DNA from: Clarireedia homoeocarpa
Taxonomy: Eukaryota > Ascomycota > Leotiomycetes > Helotiales > Rutstroemiaceae
Direction: 5' to 3'
Assembly (NCBI GenBank): GCA_001465935.1
Contig: LNKV01000062.1
Location: 99,947-163,946, forward strand
Length of the DNA stretch: 64,000 bases
Each line of letters starts with the position of its first letter. The stretch's first letter is position 1. The translations under genes were made by a program, and so were the position numbers. Below, piece by piece: positions 1-11,310 of this stretch. The notes beneath the pieces are model-generated. The model saw nothing but the letters and a program-made list of their open reading frames with translations. It did not search any database and was not told where the DNA came from.

Positions 1-873
1 TAAAGATGTCCCAAATTGCAATAGTGGTAGAGGGAAATGCTTGTGTGAGTGTCGTGAGGAGTCTGTGGAATAAGATCAGCTGATTGAAGTCGGCCAGTTG
101 CCTAAATTGGGAGATAGCCAGTGAGGCGAGTCACTTACTTCGGGTCGGTGACTTGATAACTACTTGTTATTCTGATGTTTAACAAGAACGCGATATGAAT
201 GTATAATACAGATAGTTAAATAATAATTATTTTTGTTGTTGATGAAGTTGATAGTAGCGTTGGGTCGGGTCGTAAGGCCTAGTTAGACCCCCAAGTTACC
301 ATAACCACAAATCGACTTTTGAGGTTGAGTGAATCACTTAGGTCTGCAATTCGTCAAGAAAACCGATGGATCATTCACTCCCTCCTGGAGGTATTTTCAG
401 TTTCCTCTAAAACGATTTGTTCGAAGGGTCGGATTGGCGATTCCAAGATGCTATGACACCAGTAAGCCTGTCAGACGGCACGAGGTATGCATGAGCATTG
501 TATGTAGCAATTGACACTGACTCGTTTGTCACGTGAACGTTGAGCTTAATGCTTTTCAGTGGCCGAGAATGAGACCAATTATGTTTAATCGGCGACGCCT
601 GTTCAGGCCTCTGCAAGGCCATCTTTGTTAAGAAATCCAGGGAAAAGGATCAAGAAAATGCAAACAGATGGAGACCAGAATTATCGGGAGAATTTAAAAG
701 AATAAGAAGAGCAGTTCAGCTTATGGTTGATTCTTTGCGATTCTCTGTTATTCTAGTGTCTCAAACAGTGTCCGACGCAAAGCACCGTATATATAATACA
801 GTTTAATAATCTACATACCCACCGGCATAGCTTTCAGTCGTCCATTAGAATCATATCTAGCTTCTGCAACACG
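1..873. other. No recognisable gene
   Basis: I see no reading frame with a recognisable domain or convincing splice pattern. The few open frames of 60-70 codons have no family resemblance. The segment lies downstream of the minus-strand COX11 gene, so its right end probably includes the COX11 3' UTR, which is A/T-rich around 780-870. Confidence 0.5.
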
Positions 874-1732
874 TTAACGTCTGGCGCAAACACCGAGCCC
901 TATTCTCACACCACCAGAAAAAGAAATCAACTTACTAAAAAACGTATAACTCAATGTAACCTGTTCAATCCCCTTCATATTTGGATCATTAACGAAATCC
1001 GGATCAATGTAAAAGAAAACCGGCATATCCACCGTCTCCCCCGCATTCAGCCTCTGTTCCTCGAAACAAAAACATTGAATCTTGCTGAAATACGGCGCTA
1101 CTTGTCCAGGCGTCACACTATACGTCGCAACGCCTATTATATCTTCGTCGGACTTGTTCGTCGCAGTATAGAATGCCAATGCGGTTTCGCCGGGCAGGAC
1201 GCGGACTTCTCGTTGCTGTGGGGTGAACTTCCACGGGAGGACATCGGAAACGGATCCGTTGAAGGTGACTCGTATGCGTTTGGCAGATGTGACGGGTCGC
1301 AGACGTTCGGAGGGATCTTCGCCTTCTACTCCTCCGTGGCCGGGTGATTTAATAGGTTGGCCGCCCCAACCTGTTGTTTGGCAGATCTGTGAAAATAAGT
1401 GTTTAGCTTGGGAAGCCCAAAGGTGGCGTGCGATGAACGAAATGTACCATTTTATACATAGGCACAGAACCATATGAGAATGCCACAGTTCCTAGAATAA
1501 TACTGAGAGTATAATACAGAGTAGAAGTATTCTTCTGCGAAAATGGGGCCCTCAACTGTTCCATTGTCGGCGCTACATTTTGTCGAGCTCTTGAAGTGGT
1601 AGAGGTTATATTTCTGCTTATGGAGGACTTAAAGAATGGTGTAGGTGGCCCCTTTGATTTCGAACATGCTGAGCATATCCAATTGGCGCTTCTGCTTCCC
1701 ACAGTCCTTGATATTCGAGGTACAGTATTCAT
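874..1732 (-). CDS. COX11: Cytochrome c oxidase assembly protein Cox11
   Basis: This is the mitochondrial inner-membrane copper chaperone that helps build the CuB site of cytochrome c oxidase subunit 1. Exon 1 is 1448-1732 and exon 2 is 874-1386. The 61-bp intron begins GTACAT, ends CACAG and falls in phase 0 between residues 95 and 96, giving 265 residues. The N-terminus is basic and Ser/Arg-rich, like a mitochondrial presequence. One membrane helix lies at about residues 73-93 and ends in SVPMYKM. After the intron comes the conserved ICQTTGWGG segment, and the copper-binding CFCFEEQ motif has its cysteines at 200 and 202. Length and order match the family. An open frame runs on into the intron, but it does not encode the conserved CQTTG junction. 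I see no defects. Confidence 0.95.
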
Positions 1733-2070
1733 GGTGAGAGTTGTATTGCGTCGCCAATGAAATCGTATGTTTCGATAAAGTCATTGTAAATTCTGGATGC
1801 ATGGGGGTGAAATATTATTCCGATCCGAAAATCTGGGGTACAACCACCGAGCTATCTGCGTCATTGATATCCAGGCGATCGGTTCTCACTCGGCATTGAT
1901 GAAAGCAGAAGCCACATTATTCTACCCATTCTACGCATTAACTATTGGAGAAGCAGCAAGGCGTTCTGAAAGCTCATTCGATACTATGTGAACCCGATAT
2001 AACACCGAATAAGTTGAATATATTCTAGAACGAATCGAAATTAATAACCTTTCTCGTCCCTGCAGCCAGA

Positions 2071-2248
2071 TGACAAACGCCTCTTCTCCTAGGCATATGG
2101 CGCATAAATGACAAACCTCTCTCTCCTAGGCATATGGCGCATAAATGACAAACCTCTCTTCTCCTAGGCAAAACCCTCTTCTCCTAGGCAAACCCCTCTT
2201 CTCCTAGGCAAACCCCTCTTCTCCTAGGCATATAGCGCATAAATGACA
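2071..2248. repeat. Two-tier minisatellite upstream of the cupin gene
   Basis: This tandem array is built on the core CTCTTCTCCTAGGCA. The outer copies carry an extension containing CATATGGCGCATAAATGACA (about 36 bp per unit), while the middle copies are short units of about 18 bp. It sits about 170 bp upstream of the cupin start codon, inside its likely promoter. Confidence 0.85.
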
Positions 2249-2415
2249 TCAACACATTTGCATTGCATAAACATCGGTCCAGACTATCTTTGTTGATGGT
2301 AATAACTTACCTCACACCTACGCTTTCTCTGATACATCTGTACATCCCAGCCAGCTCATATCCCGTCCAGCCTTAGAACTATATAAACCCCTCTCTCCTT
2401 TCTCTCAAGTTCACA

Positions 2416-3196
2416 ATGTTACCCTCACTCACCCGCACACTTCTCTCGTCCAACATACGCAGAGCTTCATCCAAGATTCTAACCAGCAGAACTCCCTCAA
2501 TCATCATCATCATCAACTCACACAGCGCTCGCACCATGGCCTCCAAATTCACGCCCAATTCGTCGCCCCCAAAGCACGAAATGGTGTATTTCCCTCAAAT
2601 GACATCTTCCCTCCCTGCATCTTCATCCGAGTTCCGTAAAGTCCTCGTACGTACCTTCATTTAGCAATTATTCTCCACTCCAAACCCTCACCACCCAACA
2701 TCCATCCCATCCCATCCCATCCACTCTCTATATTATGTTCCACTATTCCCCCCAGACCAAGAAAGAAGCCCAATCTAACCAACAACCACCACGGATATAG
2801 TTCACAGGCCTCTACTCCCAAGTAGTCCTAATGACGATCCCCACCGGCGGCGACATAGGCGACGAAGTGCACACGGTCGACCAAACGCTAACATTCACCT
2901 CTGGGCGCGGGCTCGCGACCATCAACGGCCGCGACCAAGAAGTGCGCCCGGGCGATCTGATGGTCGTTCCCGCCGGCACCCAACACCAGTTTGTGAATAC
3001 GGGCGACGAACCCCTGATCCTGTATACGATCTATTCCCCGGCGGAACACGCGCCCACGACGGTGCATCATACGAAGGAGCAGGGGGACAAGGAGGAGGAG
3101 GAGGGCATTGATGAGGCGCCGGAGTGGGCGAGGAGGAGTAAGGAGGAGAATGAGAAGGACGGGTTGGTGCGGTTGAGTGGGAAGTATGATGATTAA
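2416..3196 (+). CDS. Single-domain cupin protein
   Basis: This is a small cupin_2 beta-barrel protein; its substrate is unknown. Exon 1 is 2416-2646 and exon 2 is 2801-3196, separated by a 154-bp phase-0 intron that starts GTACGT and ends ATATAG; the product is 208 residues. The first 40 residues are Ser/Arg/Ile-rich and could be a mitochondrial presequence. A later in-frame Met (MASKFTPN) could start a shorter form. The splice joins FRKVL to FTGLYSQVVLMTIP, which restores the usual cupin entry strand. The metal-site motifs are GDEVHTVDQ with a downstream Glu-rich strand, and PAGTQHQFVNTG. The C-terminal tail of about 45 residues is highly charged. It resembles bacterial YdbB-type cupins, but no precise function can be assigned. 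Confidence 0.85.
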
Positions 3197-3866
3197 AGTC
3201 CGGATGTATGGCATAGGTCTATCAATGAAGGTTCTTGAACGACCGAATAATCTAACTTGCCGATCATGGATGAGGAGGTTATGATTAATCAAATAGGACT
3301 GGCGTGATATAAAAAGCAGTTAAAAATCAAGAAAACTACTCGAGTAATCAGTGTAGGAAAACGTACAGTACAGTAAGAAGAGATGAATGAATGATACTCT
3401 CTCTCTCTGGTTTTGATTGTTGAACTACATACAGTAAGTATAGAACATCTGATAGTTAAGTTAAGCTAAGAACAACAAAAAGACATTTATTCATTCATTA
3501 GTGTAGATTGAGAATACATACCGTGTATTGTACAAATAAATAGAGATTTCATTCAGTACATGAAAGGAAGGACAGGTCTTTAGAATGTTATGTTGTAATG
3601 TTAAATGTAGTTAGTTTCTTGATTGATTGATATCATATTATACATACATACATACATACATACATACATGCATGCATGCAACTGACTATTCATATCATCG
3701 TGTAATTAATTAAATAATACAGAACATTCAGTCATCCATTCATTTGCAGTTGCAGTTGCAGTTAGTTGCCTATCCACCATTATCAATCGATTCTCTCGTC
3801 TCATCTTATTTAGAGAACCATCCTAACCCGCTTTACTTGATATATATATATATATATCCAAACCCA
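3197..3866. other. Convergent spacer with microsatellites
   Basis: This A/T-rich spacer lies between the 3' ends of the cupin gene and the minus-strand gene after it. It contains a CT tract near 3400, a TACA/TGCA tetranucleotide run at 3641-3680 and a TA run at about 3839-3857. No coding signal is visible. Confidence 0.7.
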
Positions 3867-5318
3867 TTACAGCGAATGCGCCGATCCCGGCCGACTAGAA
3901 CACACATCCTCAGCTCCCGATGCCGAAGAATATTCCGAATCGGTGAGGACTAGCTCTACCGAGTGGCTTCTTCGTTCCTGGTCATGGTGGTACTGATGAT
4001 GATGATGATGATGGTGCTCGTCATCTACTGCCATCTCAGACTTCTGTGGTTGCGTAGCTTGCTCTTGATCCTGATCCCGATTTAATGGTCGTGGTACTTC
4101 TGCATCTACGGCTTCGTTCATTATGAGGTCCGCATCCGCGTTATTAACCTGTAATTCCGACGACGACGATGATGATGATGATGACGACGATGACGACCTG
4201 TCACCCTCCCTCCAAATATATGTAATCGGCGTGCTCTCCACCACTGCCGTCTTGGGCGTAACCTGCACATCCTCGTCATCTGCATCTGCATCGCCCTCCC
4301 CAATCGTCCACCTCCACTTCCTCTTCTTCTCCTTATCCCTCTTCCTCCTTCCTGCCTTCCCAGCCAACATGCCTCCCTTCGGCATCTCCAACCCACTTTC
4401 CGCCATCCGCCTCCTCATCTCCTCGAATGGCCCCGGCGTCTGTCCTCCATCCCGCGTCTCGTCGCCCGTATACCGCATCGTGGTATCCAGCACGGTTAAG
4501 CCGCCTTCGGAATCATGCTCCGACGCAGAATGCGGAGAGTCTTCGGCTAGGAGATCGATGTGTGATTTGATGTATTTGTTCGTGGTGATTGTTTGTGTGA
4601 GAGGATTGTTGTAGCCTACTCTTTTACTCTTGGCGGCATTCGCACGACGCGCGAGGAGCCGACTGCTAGTGGTGGGTGTAGCGGGGGTGACGGCGCTACG
4701 GGGTGGGAGAGGTGAGTTGCGGAGGATGCTGTGGAGGGATTTGGGGTGAGTGTAGGGCGCGAGACTACTACCGCTGCTGGCCCTTCGACGGGCGGTGCGG
4801 GGAGAGCTATTAGTGGGGGCATGCGATGTGAAGTTGAATGGTCGAGGATTGTCTGTTGCGCCTGCTGATTGAGGGGGTGTGAAGGTTATTGTGGGGGTTC
4901 CTCTTGCTGAGTCCATGGCGGTGATTAGACTTAGGCTGGGGGTGGAATCCGGGTGAGCGGAGCTGGGAGTGTCGGGGTAGGATATTGAGAAAGGACCGGG
5001 TGTCTGTGTCCGCTGCGATGGGTGGATGTATTCATTTTTAGCAGTCATGCTTGTTTGAAGCCGCGATGGCATAGGCCTGATGTTGCCTGGAGCTTTTGCA
5101 TCGAAGCGAGTTGGTTGTAAGATTTGCGGAGATGCATTTTCAATTGCTGTGGCATATGCATTGGAGAGAGTATTGAACGCAGTGGGCGATGAGGGGTTGA
5201 TATCTGCCTTTAATGCTGTCGACGACTTCCCCAGAGTTTGCGGGGCGGCGGGGGTTTTGATTTGAAGGGATAGTTTAGGTCGTTTGGGGGGGGAAGAGTG
5301 TCGCGCAGGAAAAGACAT
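3867..5318 (-). CDS. Conserved low-complexity fungal protein
   Basis: This is a single-exon protein of 483 residues if it starts at the MSFPARHSSPPKRPKL methionine. An upstream in-frame ATG at 5357 would add 13 residues, but the MSFPARHSS start looks like the usual beginning of this kind of fungal protein. It is Ser/Pro/Thr-rich and probably largely disordered. The most conserved-looking part is the central stretch SKRVGYNNPLTQTITTNKYI, followed by an acidic segment. A basic lysine/arginine block (GRRKRDKEKKRKWRW) could act as a nuclear localisation signal. Near the C-terminus a run of 13 serines and a run of 7 histidines are encoded by GAT/GAC-type trinucleotide repeats read on the minus strand. 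I do not recognise a catalytic domain and assign no function. Confidence 0.75.
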   Translation of the reverse strand: MSFPARHSSPPKRPKLSLQIKTPAAPQTLGKSSTALKADINPSSPTAFNTLSNAYATAIENASPQILQPTRFDAKAPGNIRPMPSRLQTSMTAKNEYIHPSQRTQTPGPFSISYPDTPSSAHPDSTPSLSLITAMDSARGTPTITFTPPQSAGATDNPRPFNFTSHAPTNSSPRTARRRASSGSSLAPYTHPKSLHSILRNSPLPPRSAVTPATPTTSSRLLARRANAAKSKRVGYNNPLTQTITTNKYIKSHIDLLAEDSPHSASEHDSEGGLTVLDTTMRYTGDETRDGGQTPGPFEEMRRRMAESGLEMPKGGMLAGKAGRRKRDKEKKRKWRWTIGEGDADADDEDVQVTPKTAVVESTPITYIWREGDRSSSSSSSSSSSSSELQVNNADADLIMNEAVDAEVPRPLNRDQDQEQATQPQKSEMAVDDEHHHHHHHQYHHDQERRSHSVELVLTDSEYSSASGAEDVCSSRPGSAHSL

Positions 5319-5510
5319 GATGATTGATGGACACTCTTGAACCGGAGCCAGCATCATAATCAGGAAGGAATGAGTTTTGTTGTTGTAAGGTGGAGGAGGT
5401 GTAATTTCTTTGGCGGTGCTGCGATCTCTGGTATATAACCGTCAATGGCTGAGATGGCTTTTTTCTTTGGACTTTACGGATCAAGAGCCTTGAAAGTGGT
5501 CGCAGAGTGC

Positions 5511-5616
5511 TCTATTTGACCTATTTGACCTATTTGACGTGTATGAGGTGTATGAGGTGTATGAGGTGTATGACGGTGGGACAGAGCCGTATGAGCTGTA
5601 TGACCGTGGGACAGAG
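5511..5616. repeat. Short mixed tandem repeats
   Basis: Three copies of a CTATTTGAC unit run into four copies of a GTGTATGAG unit, then two copies of a longer TATGACnGTGGGACAGAG unit. They lie just upstream of the gene ending at 5318 and contain no credible frame. Confidence 0.8.
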
Positions 5617-5701
5617 ATGTAACGAGTTTGATCAAGCGATGCAAGGCGTAGTCGCTACTTTGTCAAATGGGAGTCTTTTTTCTTTTTCTATATTTTTTTT
5701 T

Positions 5702-5703
<2 letters not shown>

Positions 5704-5756
<53 letters not shown>

Positions 5757-5788
5757 GGGTTCCCTTCTTCTTCTTCTTCTTCTTCTTT
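5704..5788. repeat. 52-nt poly(T) tract followed by a TTC repeat
   Basis: An uninterrupted run of 52 T residues (5704-5755) is followed by GGGGTTCC and then about seven TTC units. Such tracts can be poly(A) tails of inserted retro-copies on the opposite strand or simple slippage products; no element can be seen attached. Confidence 0.9.
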
Positions 5789-6256
5789 TCGTAAAATCGT
5801 AATAAAAATAAAAATAAGCAATGGGTGGGTAGGTGGAAGTAGTATGAGAGGATTCAAAAGAAGAGCAATTCTCCGAGAAAGGAATTGATGATGGGACCGT
5901 GCCGCAGTTATATGTATATGTATGAGGGGGGGAGGAAGACGGGGGAAGAATACGGGGGGAAGGAAAACGGAAAGGGCAAGGTTATGCTAAACTTTTTTCG
6001 GGGAGGGGTAACGCAGTCGAATGAGCTTGTTTAAGACCGGGAGTGGTTAGGTGGGAGTGGTTAGGTAAGTGTGGTAAGTGTGGTAAGTGTGTGAATTGAA
6101 AGTTGGCTATGCGGATATTGTTTGAAATAGGCGCGATGTTTATACTAGTAGAATATGATGGTCCGTGGATGGGTACGTGATGTGTGATGTGAGATGTGAC
6201 TCGGGGAACCCACTTGCAGGAGAAGTTGGTCGATTGGGGGAGATGGGGGAGAGGTG

Positions 6257-6330
6257 GGAGAGATTGGAGAGATTGGAGAGATTGGAGAGATTGACAAGAT
6301 TGGAGAGATTGACAAGATTGTCGAGATTGC
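6257..6330. repeat. GAGATTG-type minisatellite
   Basis: About nine units of a 9-bp GAGATTGGA/GAGATTGACAA pattern. The minus strand gives an artificial Leu/Gln/Ser-rich open frame through it, which I do not regard as a gene. Confidence 0.8.
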
Positions 6331-8053
6331 AGACATATCGGAGCAGGTTGGACGGACAAACTAACATGCTCCACCGGATGACAGGCTAACAAGCGTTCAT
6401 TTTGAGATTGACCCATGTATCGAGACCCATTTTGCAGCCGAATAAAAAAAAAAGAGAGAGAGATAGCAAAGCAGCACGCAGCCACCTAGTCATCTAGTCA
6501 TCTAGCCATCTCTGCTTGGTAATAGTCAGTTGGTGAGGTGGTGAGGTGGTAGGATTCATTATTGAATTGGATCCAATGATCCAATGGGTGATGGGTGATA
6601 GATCCAATAGGTGATGATGGCCCTCCTTGAAGCGCTGTGCAAGGATTTCCCCGAGGAGGGGTTGATTCGAGCCTTGCTTGATTCGAGCCTTGCTTGTGAT
6701 AGAGTGGCTACCCTTGGATCAAGTCGCTACCCTTTGACAGGCAAGAGAATAGTATGCGGGTAAACGAGTGGACTGCAATTGACCGTGAGCTCCAGACTGG
6801 TCAGCGAACACGCATGGGGCAGGCGCCTATGCAAGGGTTGAAGGGATCAATATGTAGATCATCACATCCAAATGCGCAAACTATTGGTCGTTTCAGGCAG
6901 AGCTAACCGAATTCCGCATCTTCTCGTCGGTTATTGGAGTGGAATTCTTCTGCGTTGCCGTGTTGCGGTGTTGCGTGTTGCGGTGTTGCGGATGGAAATA
7001 GTAACAATAGACTGACTAGGGTTTGTACATAGTACAATAGACTGACTACAAAGTACTCCGCATGTACAGAGCAGCCGGCTACAAAGTTACAAGGTACCAA
7101 GTACAAAGTAGAAACAAGCAAAATCCACCCCTATAAATAACCCCAAAAGCTGCTACTGTAGCCGGTACCTGCCTAGTGCTGGACCTACTGGACCGTGCTA
7201 CCATACCTCTTGCTTGAATCCTCTGTCCTCTGTCCTCTGTCCTCGGTTCTCTGTCCTCCCTCTGTCCTCCCTCTGTCCTCCCGAGATCCTGGCTGTGAGG
7301 GAAATGGCAAAATGGCAAAAACAGCCGATGGGACAAAACCAGCTGAGCATTTGGATCCGAGGCGCAGTTCTCCTCCTTACTCTGTTTGTCCTTGCTCCAA
7401 TATGTGTGGGCAGTGCGCAAATCTTCATCACGCTATCCCCATATAGGTATGGCATCCATACCCGATAATTGATACACTACCTTGGCAGATATCCGTCCTT
7501 CGTCCTTCGTCCTTCGTTCTTACCTTATCAATAAGGCATTCATGCTTGCTTACTATTCCACATCCCAACCCACACGCAACTCGCCAAAATTAAAAATAAT
7601 CCCTTCGACGACCATGAAGCATGAAGCATGAAGCATCACGCATCAAGCAAATACATTATTATCAACACCAACAACTTTTCCTCCCATCACCGCCATTTCC
7701 ATCCATACCTATTCATATCATCTCCACCTCACCTCACCTCACCTCACCTCACTCACCTCACTCACCTCACTCACCTCACCGTCATTCTTCGGTTCCTCAC
7801 TCCCCACATCTGACGTTTTGACTCACTTATAAATATCTTCTTTTTTTCCAAATTTACTTCATCCGAGAATGGAGTCAACAGAGTCAACAGAGTCAACATT
7901 AACCTTAATCTATTGTTACTACTCGCTTTTGTCCCCATATTTCCTTCTTAAGGTGTCACCACCTTGATCAGGCCCACAACTCCGGAAAATACTCCCATCC
8001 CCTTCCCCCATCCCCTTCCCCATCCCAAAACTCCCCCGACCTCAATTCCAACA
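6331..8053. other. Repeat-dense spacer upstream of the polymerase gene
   Basis: No gene is supported here. The stretch holds several unrelated short tandem arrays: TCTGTCC(TC) units at 7219-7282, CGTCCTT at about 7492-7522, GAAGCAT at about 7615-7640, CACCT/CACTCACCT at about 7725-7780, GAGTCAACA at about 7871-7898 and CCATCCCCTTCC at about 7996-8023. All open frames across it are products of these repeats. The last few hundred bases are pyrimidine-rich, as is common in fungal promoters. Confidence 0.65.
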
Positions 8054-10189
8054 ATGGCCATGACGATGAGAAAGGATCGGAGGATCATTATACATTTCGT
8101 CAGTCAGCCGTATCTCCGAGGATTCCCTTTTGGATCCCGCTCCCCCTCCCTTCCCCTTCCTCTTCCTGTTCCTGCTCCTGTTCCCTTGAATACAGAGACA
8201 GCCACGTGTCTATGATTCTAATTCTAACCTCGCCGTCGTATTATTAGGACTACGATTGCTTTTATGCTTCAGTCTTCGAAAATGAGAATCCTGCTCTGAA
8301 ATCCGTGCCATTGGTAACTCATCAACTCTGCAGCCCTACGAAACGTAACTGACACAAATAAAAGGCTGTGCAACAGGTGAGACCTTATCAGCAATCTTTC
8401 GAAACATTTGCCCTATCTCGTGTTCTAAGAAATGAATGAATGAATCCAGAAACAAATCAGTGTTACCTGCAATTACGAAGCTCGGAGGCGCGGTTTGCAC
8501 AAACTAGAATTGATCCACGAAGCCAAGAAAATCTGCCCTGATGTAGTCATCGTATTGGGCGAAGAGCTAGGACGATTTCGCGATGCATCTAAAATGCTAT
8601 ACAAGTTCTTGCAAAGCTATACTTGGTCCGGGAAAGTAGAACGGCTTGGCTTTGATGAGGTGTTTATGGACATCACAGATATTGTGGATTACAATCAGTC
8701 GCTTCTCAACCAACATGACCTTTCCAATTCATTCTTCCAACTCAACCGTAATGATCCTACGCTCGGATTCGCGTTTGACGCGTCAACCATTGCAGGCCAC
8801 AGTTACCCCGGCCCACAGCCATGCGGCGCAGCTCTACTACCCCAACCAACATCAACAACCTCGGTGATCCCGACACTCAACTCCGAGCTATACACACGTT
8901 TGATTTTGGCTTCACATCTTGCTCAACATCTCAGACTAAAATTAGAAGAAGAGAAAGGTTACACTTCGACCGTCGGTATATCCACTAACAAACTTCTAAG
9001 CAAGCTCGTAGGCAACCTCCATAAACCAAAGGCGCAAACAACGCTACTCCCACCATATGAAGTGCCACACATCGATGATGCTACATCGGAAAGCAATGTC
9101 ACAAAGTTTATGGACGGTCATGATATTGGTAAGGTGCCCGGGATCGGTTTCAAAATGTCTCAAAGGATTCGTAACTACGTACTTTCACGGCCAGCCGAGT
9201 TTGATAACGGTCTGATATATGGAGGCACCAAAGAATCGGTTACAGTGCGTGATGTCCGCCTCTTTGCTGACATGAGCCCGGGTCTTCTTGAGAAAGTACT
9301 CGGAGGCCCTGGTGCAGAGCGAGGCATTGGAGGCAAGGCTTGGGCTTTGATCAATGGTTGCGATGATAGTGAAGTAAAACAAGCAACAACGATTCCCACA
9401 CAGATATCTATTGAAGATTCCTACCTGAAGCTAGATACCATGCCACAGGTATTGAAGGAGCTCCGAATGTTAGCTACCAGTCTGTTCAACAGAATGCATG
9501 AAGATTTATTGGAAGATACATTGGAGGTTAATCCACCAGCAAAGAGATGGATCGCATATCCCAAGACCATTCGACTCTCCACTAGACCCCGACCACCCCT
9601 CAACGCTGATGGCACCAGAACCAGAAGCTTCAACAGAATCTCCAGATCCGGACCTCTTCCGAATTTTGTTTTCAACCTGAAAGATGGTTTAGACAGCATT
9701 GTTGAACGACTCATTCAGGAAACACTAGTCCCCATGTTCCGGAAGTTACATCCACCAAGATCAGACTGGAATTTAAGTTTGATAAATATCGGCGTCACGA
9801 ACATGATAGAAGCAGCTAGTGAAAACGGATCAGCTAGTGCCGGCGGTAGGAATATTGATCTCATGTTCAAGCGACAAGAAGCTGTGCTGAAGGAATGGAA
9901 AGTCGTAGATAGAGATGTTCCGCCTGATCCCATCGAAAGTACGGATGCAAGCTCAAATCCAATCTTGACGACGGAGCCAAAGCCTAGCGTCGACTTCACA
10001 GCGGGGTCGGAGGATGTAGTGCGCTTCTCACAGACCACGACTACCACTGTCGATGAGGACGATTCATCATGGAACGATGAAATGGACGATATGCAGAGTC
10101 TTGATCAGGAAGTCTGTGCTGATTGCGGTGCTGTGATGCCTGCTTTTGCTATGCCAGCGCATGAGCGATTTCATAATTTGGATGCATGA
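8054..10189 (+). CDS. Y-family translesion DNA polymerase, iota type
   Basis: This is a translesion polymerase of the impB/mucB/samB superfamily acting in nuclear DNA damage bypass. The inferred exons are 8054-8098, 8248-8313, 8365-8376 and 8450-10189, giving 620 residues. The third exon is only 12 nt (AVQQ). Splicing is required to build the conserved N-terminus: exon 1 ends RRIIIHF and exon 2 starts DYDCFYASVFENEN, placing the first metal-binding carboxylate at Asp16. The second catalytic pair is GFDEVFMD (Asp110, Glu111). The fold continues with VGISTNKLLSKLVGN and the helix-hairpin-helix GKVPGIGFKMSQRI. A little-finger region follows. The C-terminus carries CADCG...HERFH, a C2H2 ubiquitin-binding zinc-finger (UBZ-like) pattern. 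Pol iota fits the DYDCFYASVFE start better than eta or kappa, but a search would be needed to be certain. Confidence 0.9.
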
Positions 10190-11257
10190 ATGGCTTTCTT
10201 TTCACATGTTACCGATATTATGGATATAGGTACTGTACGGAGTACGTTGATGTAAAATTGGCCATTCCCGGGCCATCAAGTGATCCTAAAATCTATGTGC
10301 AGAAACGGTTAAATGTATATGGAGGTACCTATTTTTAGGATATTTCAATGGTCTGTACTGCAAGTGCAAGTACATGTACAACTAACTGCAAGTACAGGTG
10401 TCTGTGCAGTCTGAGACATGTATACGGCATAGAAGCGAATGCGGACGTGGATGTGGATATGATGTGCCAAGTATTAATAAACAACGGGAGACTAGGGTGG
10501 AGATCCTACCCTTCCGCATCGGTTGTAAAGGGCTGAGTGAGTTTTGACGCACGTGTACTGTAACGTAACCACATGGGTTGATAAAACTCTATTTCATGGA
10601 TCAGCGGAATATGCTCTGTGTGTGGGATTCTAAAAGGGAAAGAAATATATGTTTATAGAGTTGTTATTTTGGACTGTTGATGCCAACTTGCGCTACTGTT
10701 ACTATAGAAAAAGGAAAGAATTTCTCGCCCTAGCAGGTGGAGATTACTCCCGTAATTCCAAATCTATAAATAGTATTCGAATATTCAAGTACAGTACCTC
10801 TAGGATAAAGCAAATTTACTAGATACTATACTATACTATACTATACTATACTATACCCGCTACTTGTCTTTGCTTTTCTAGCTGAATCGAAGTACGTCTC
10901 AAGATCTAACTGATTGCCTGACTAGCTATAGAAGTCTCGATGGTAGCGAGTGGGATGAGGGGAGACGGTTTCTTGTCGGGAGGTAGATGTGTATTCTTGC
11001 GTGTAGCTGAGAGCTGGGAGTTGGTGGATCTAGCTCGTACAGTAGTAGTAGTATGTAGCTCGGCAACTGTAAGATTACAACGAACGAATGTTGATTGCAT
11101 ACGTTGAACATGGAAAATATCAAACAAGTAATCTAGAATATAAATAAACTATTTACCTACAGTATATTCAACAACACCAGAATCCCATTCACAACACCAT
11201 CCATCTACCTTGAACATCTCCATCCCCCCTCTTCCCTACTTACTTACTTACTTACTC

Positions 11258-11310
<53 letters not shown>

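Noticed and set aside
4123..4614. 163-codon plus-strand frame with a poly-Asp run
   Set aside because: This is the antisense shadow of the Ser-repeat region in the minus-strand conserved protein.
5663..5857. Open frames rich in Lys or Phe across the poly(T) and TTC tract
   Set aside because: They exist only because homopolymers contain no stop codons; there is no start context or domain.
5982..6485. 167-codon minus-strand frame with repeated Leu-Gln-Ser
   Set aside because: The repeated text is produced by the GAGATTG minisatellite; flanks have no protein-like content and no family is recognised.
7195..7468. Several overlapping open frames on both strands at 7.2-7.5 kb
   Set aside because: They follow a TCTGTCC tandem repeat; frames on both strands are equally open, which indicates low-complexity DNA.
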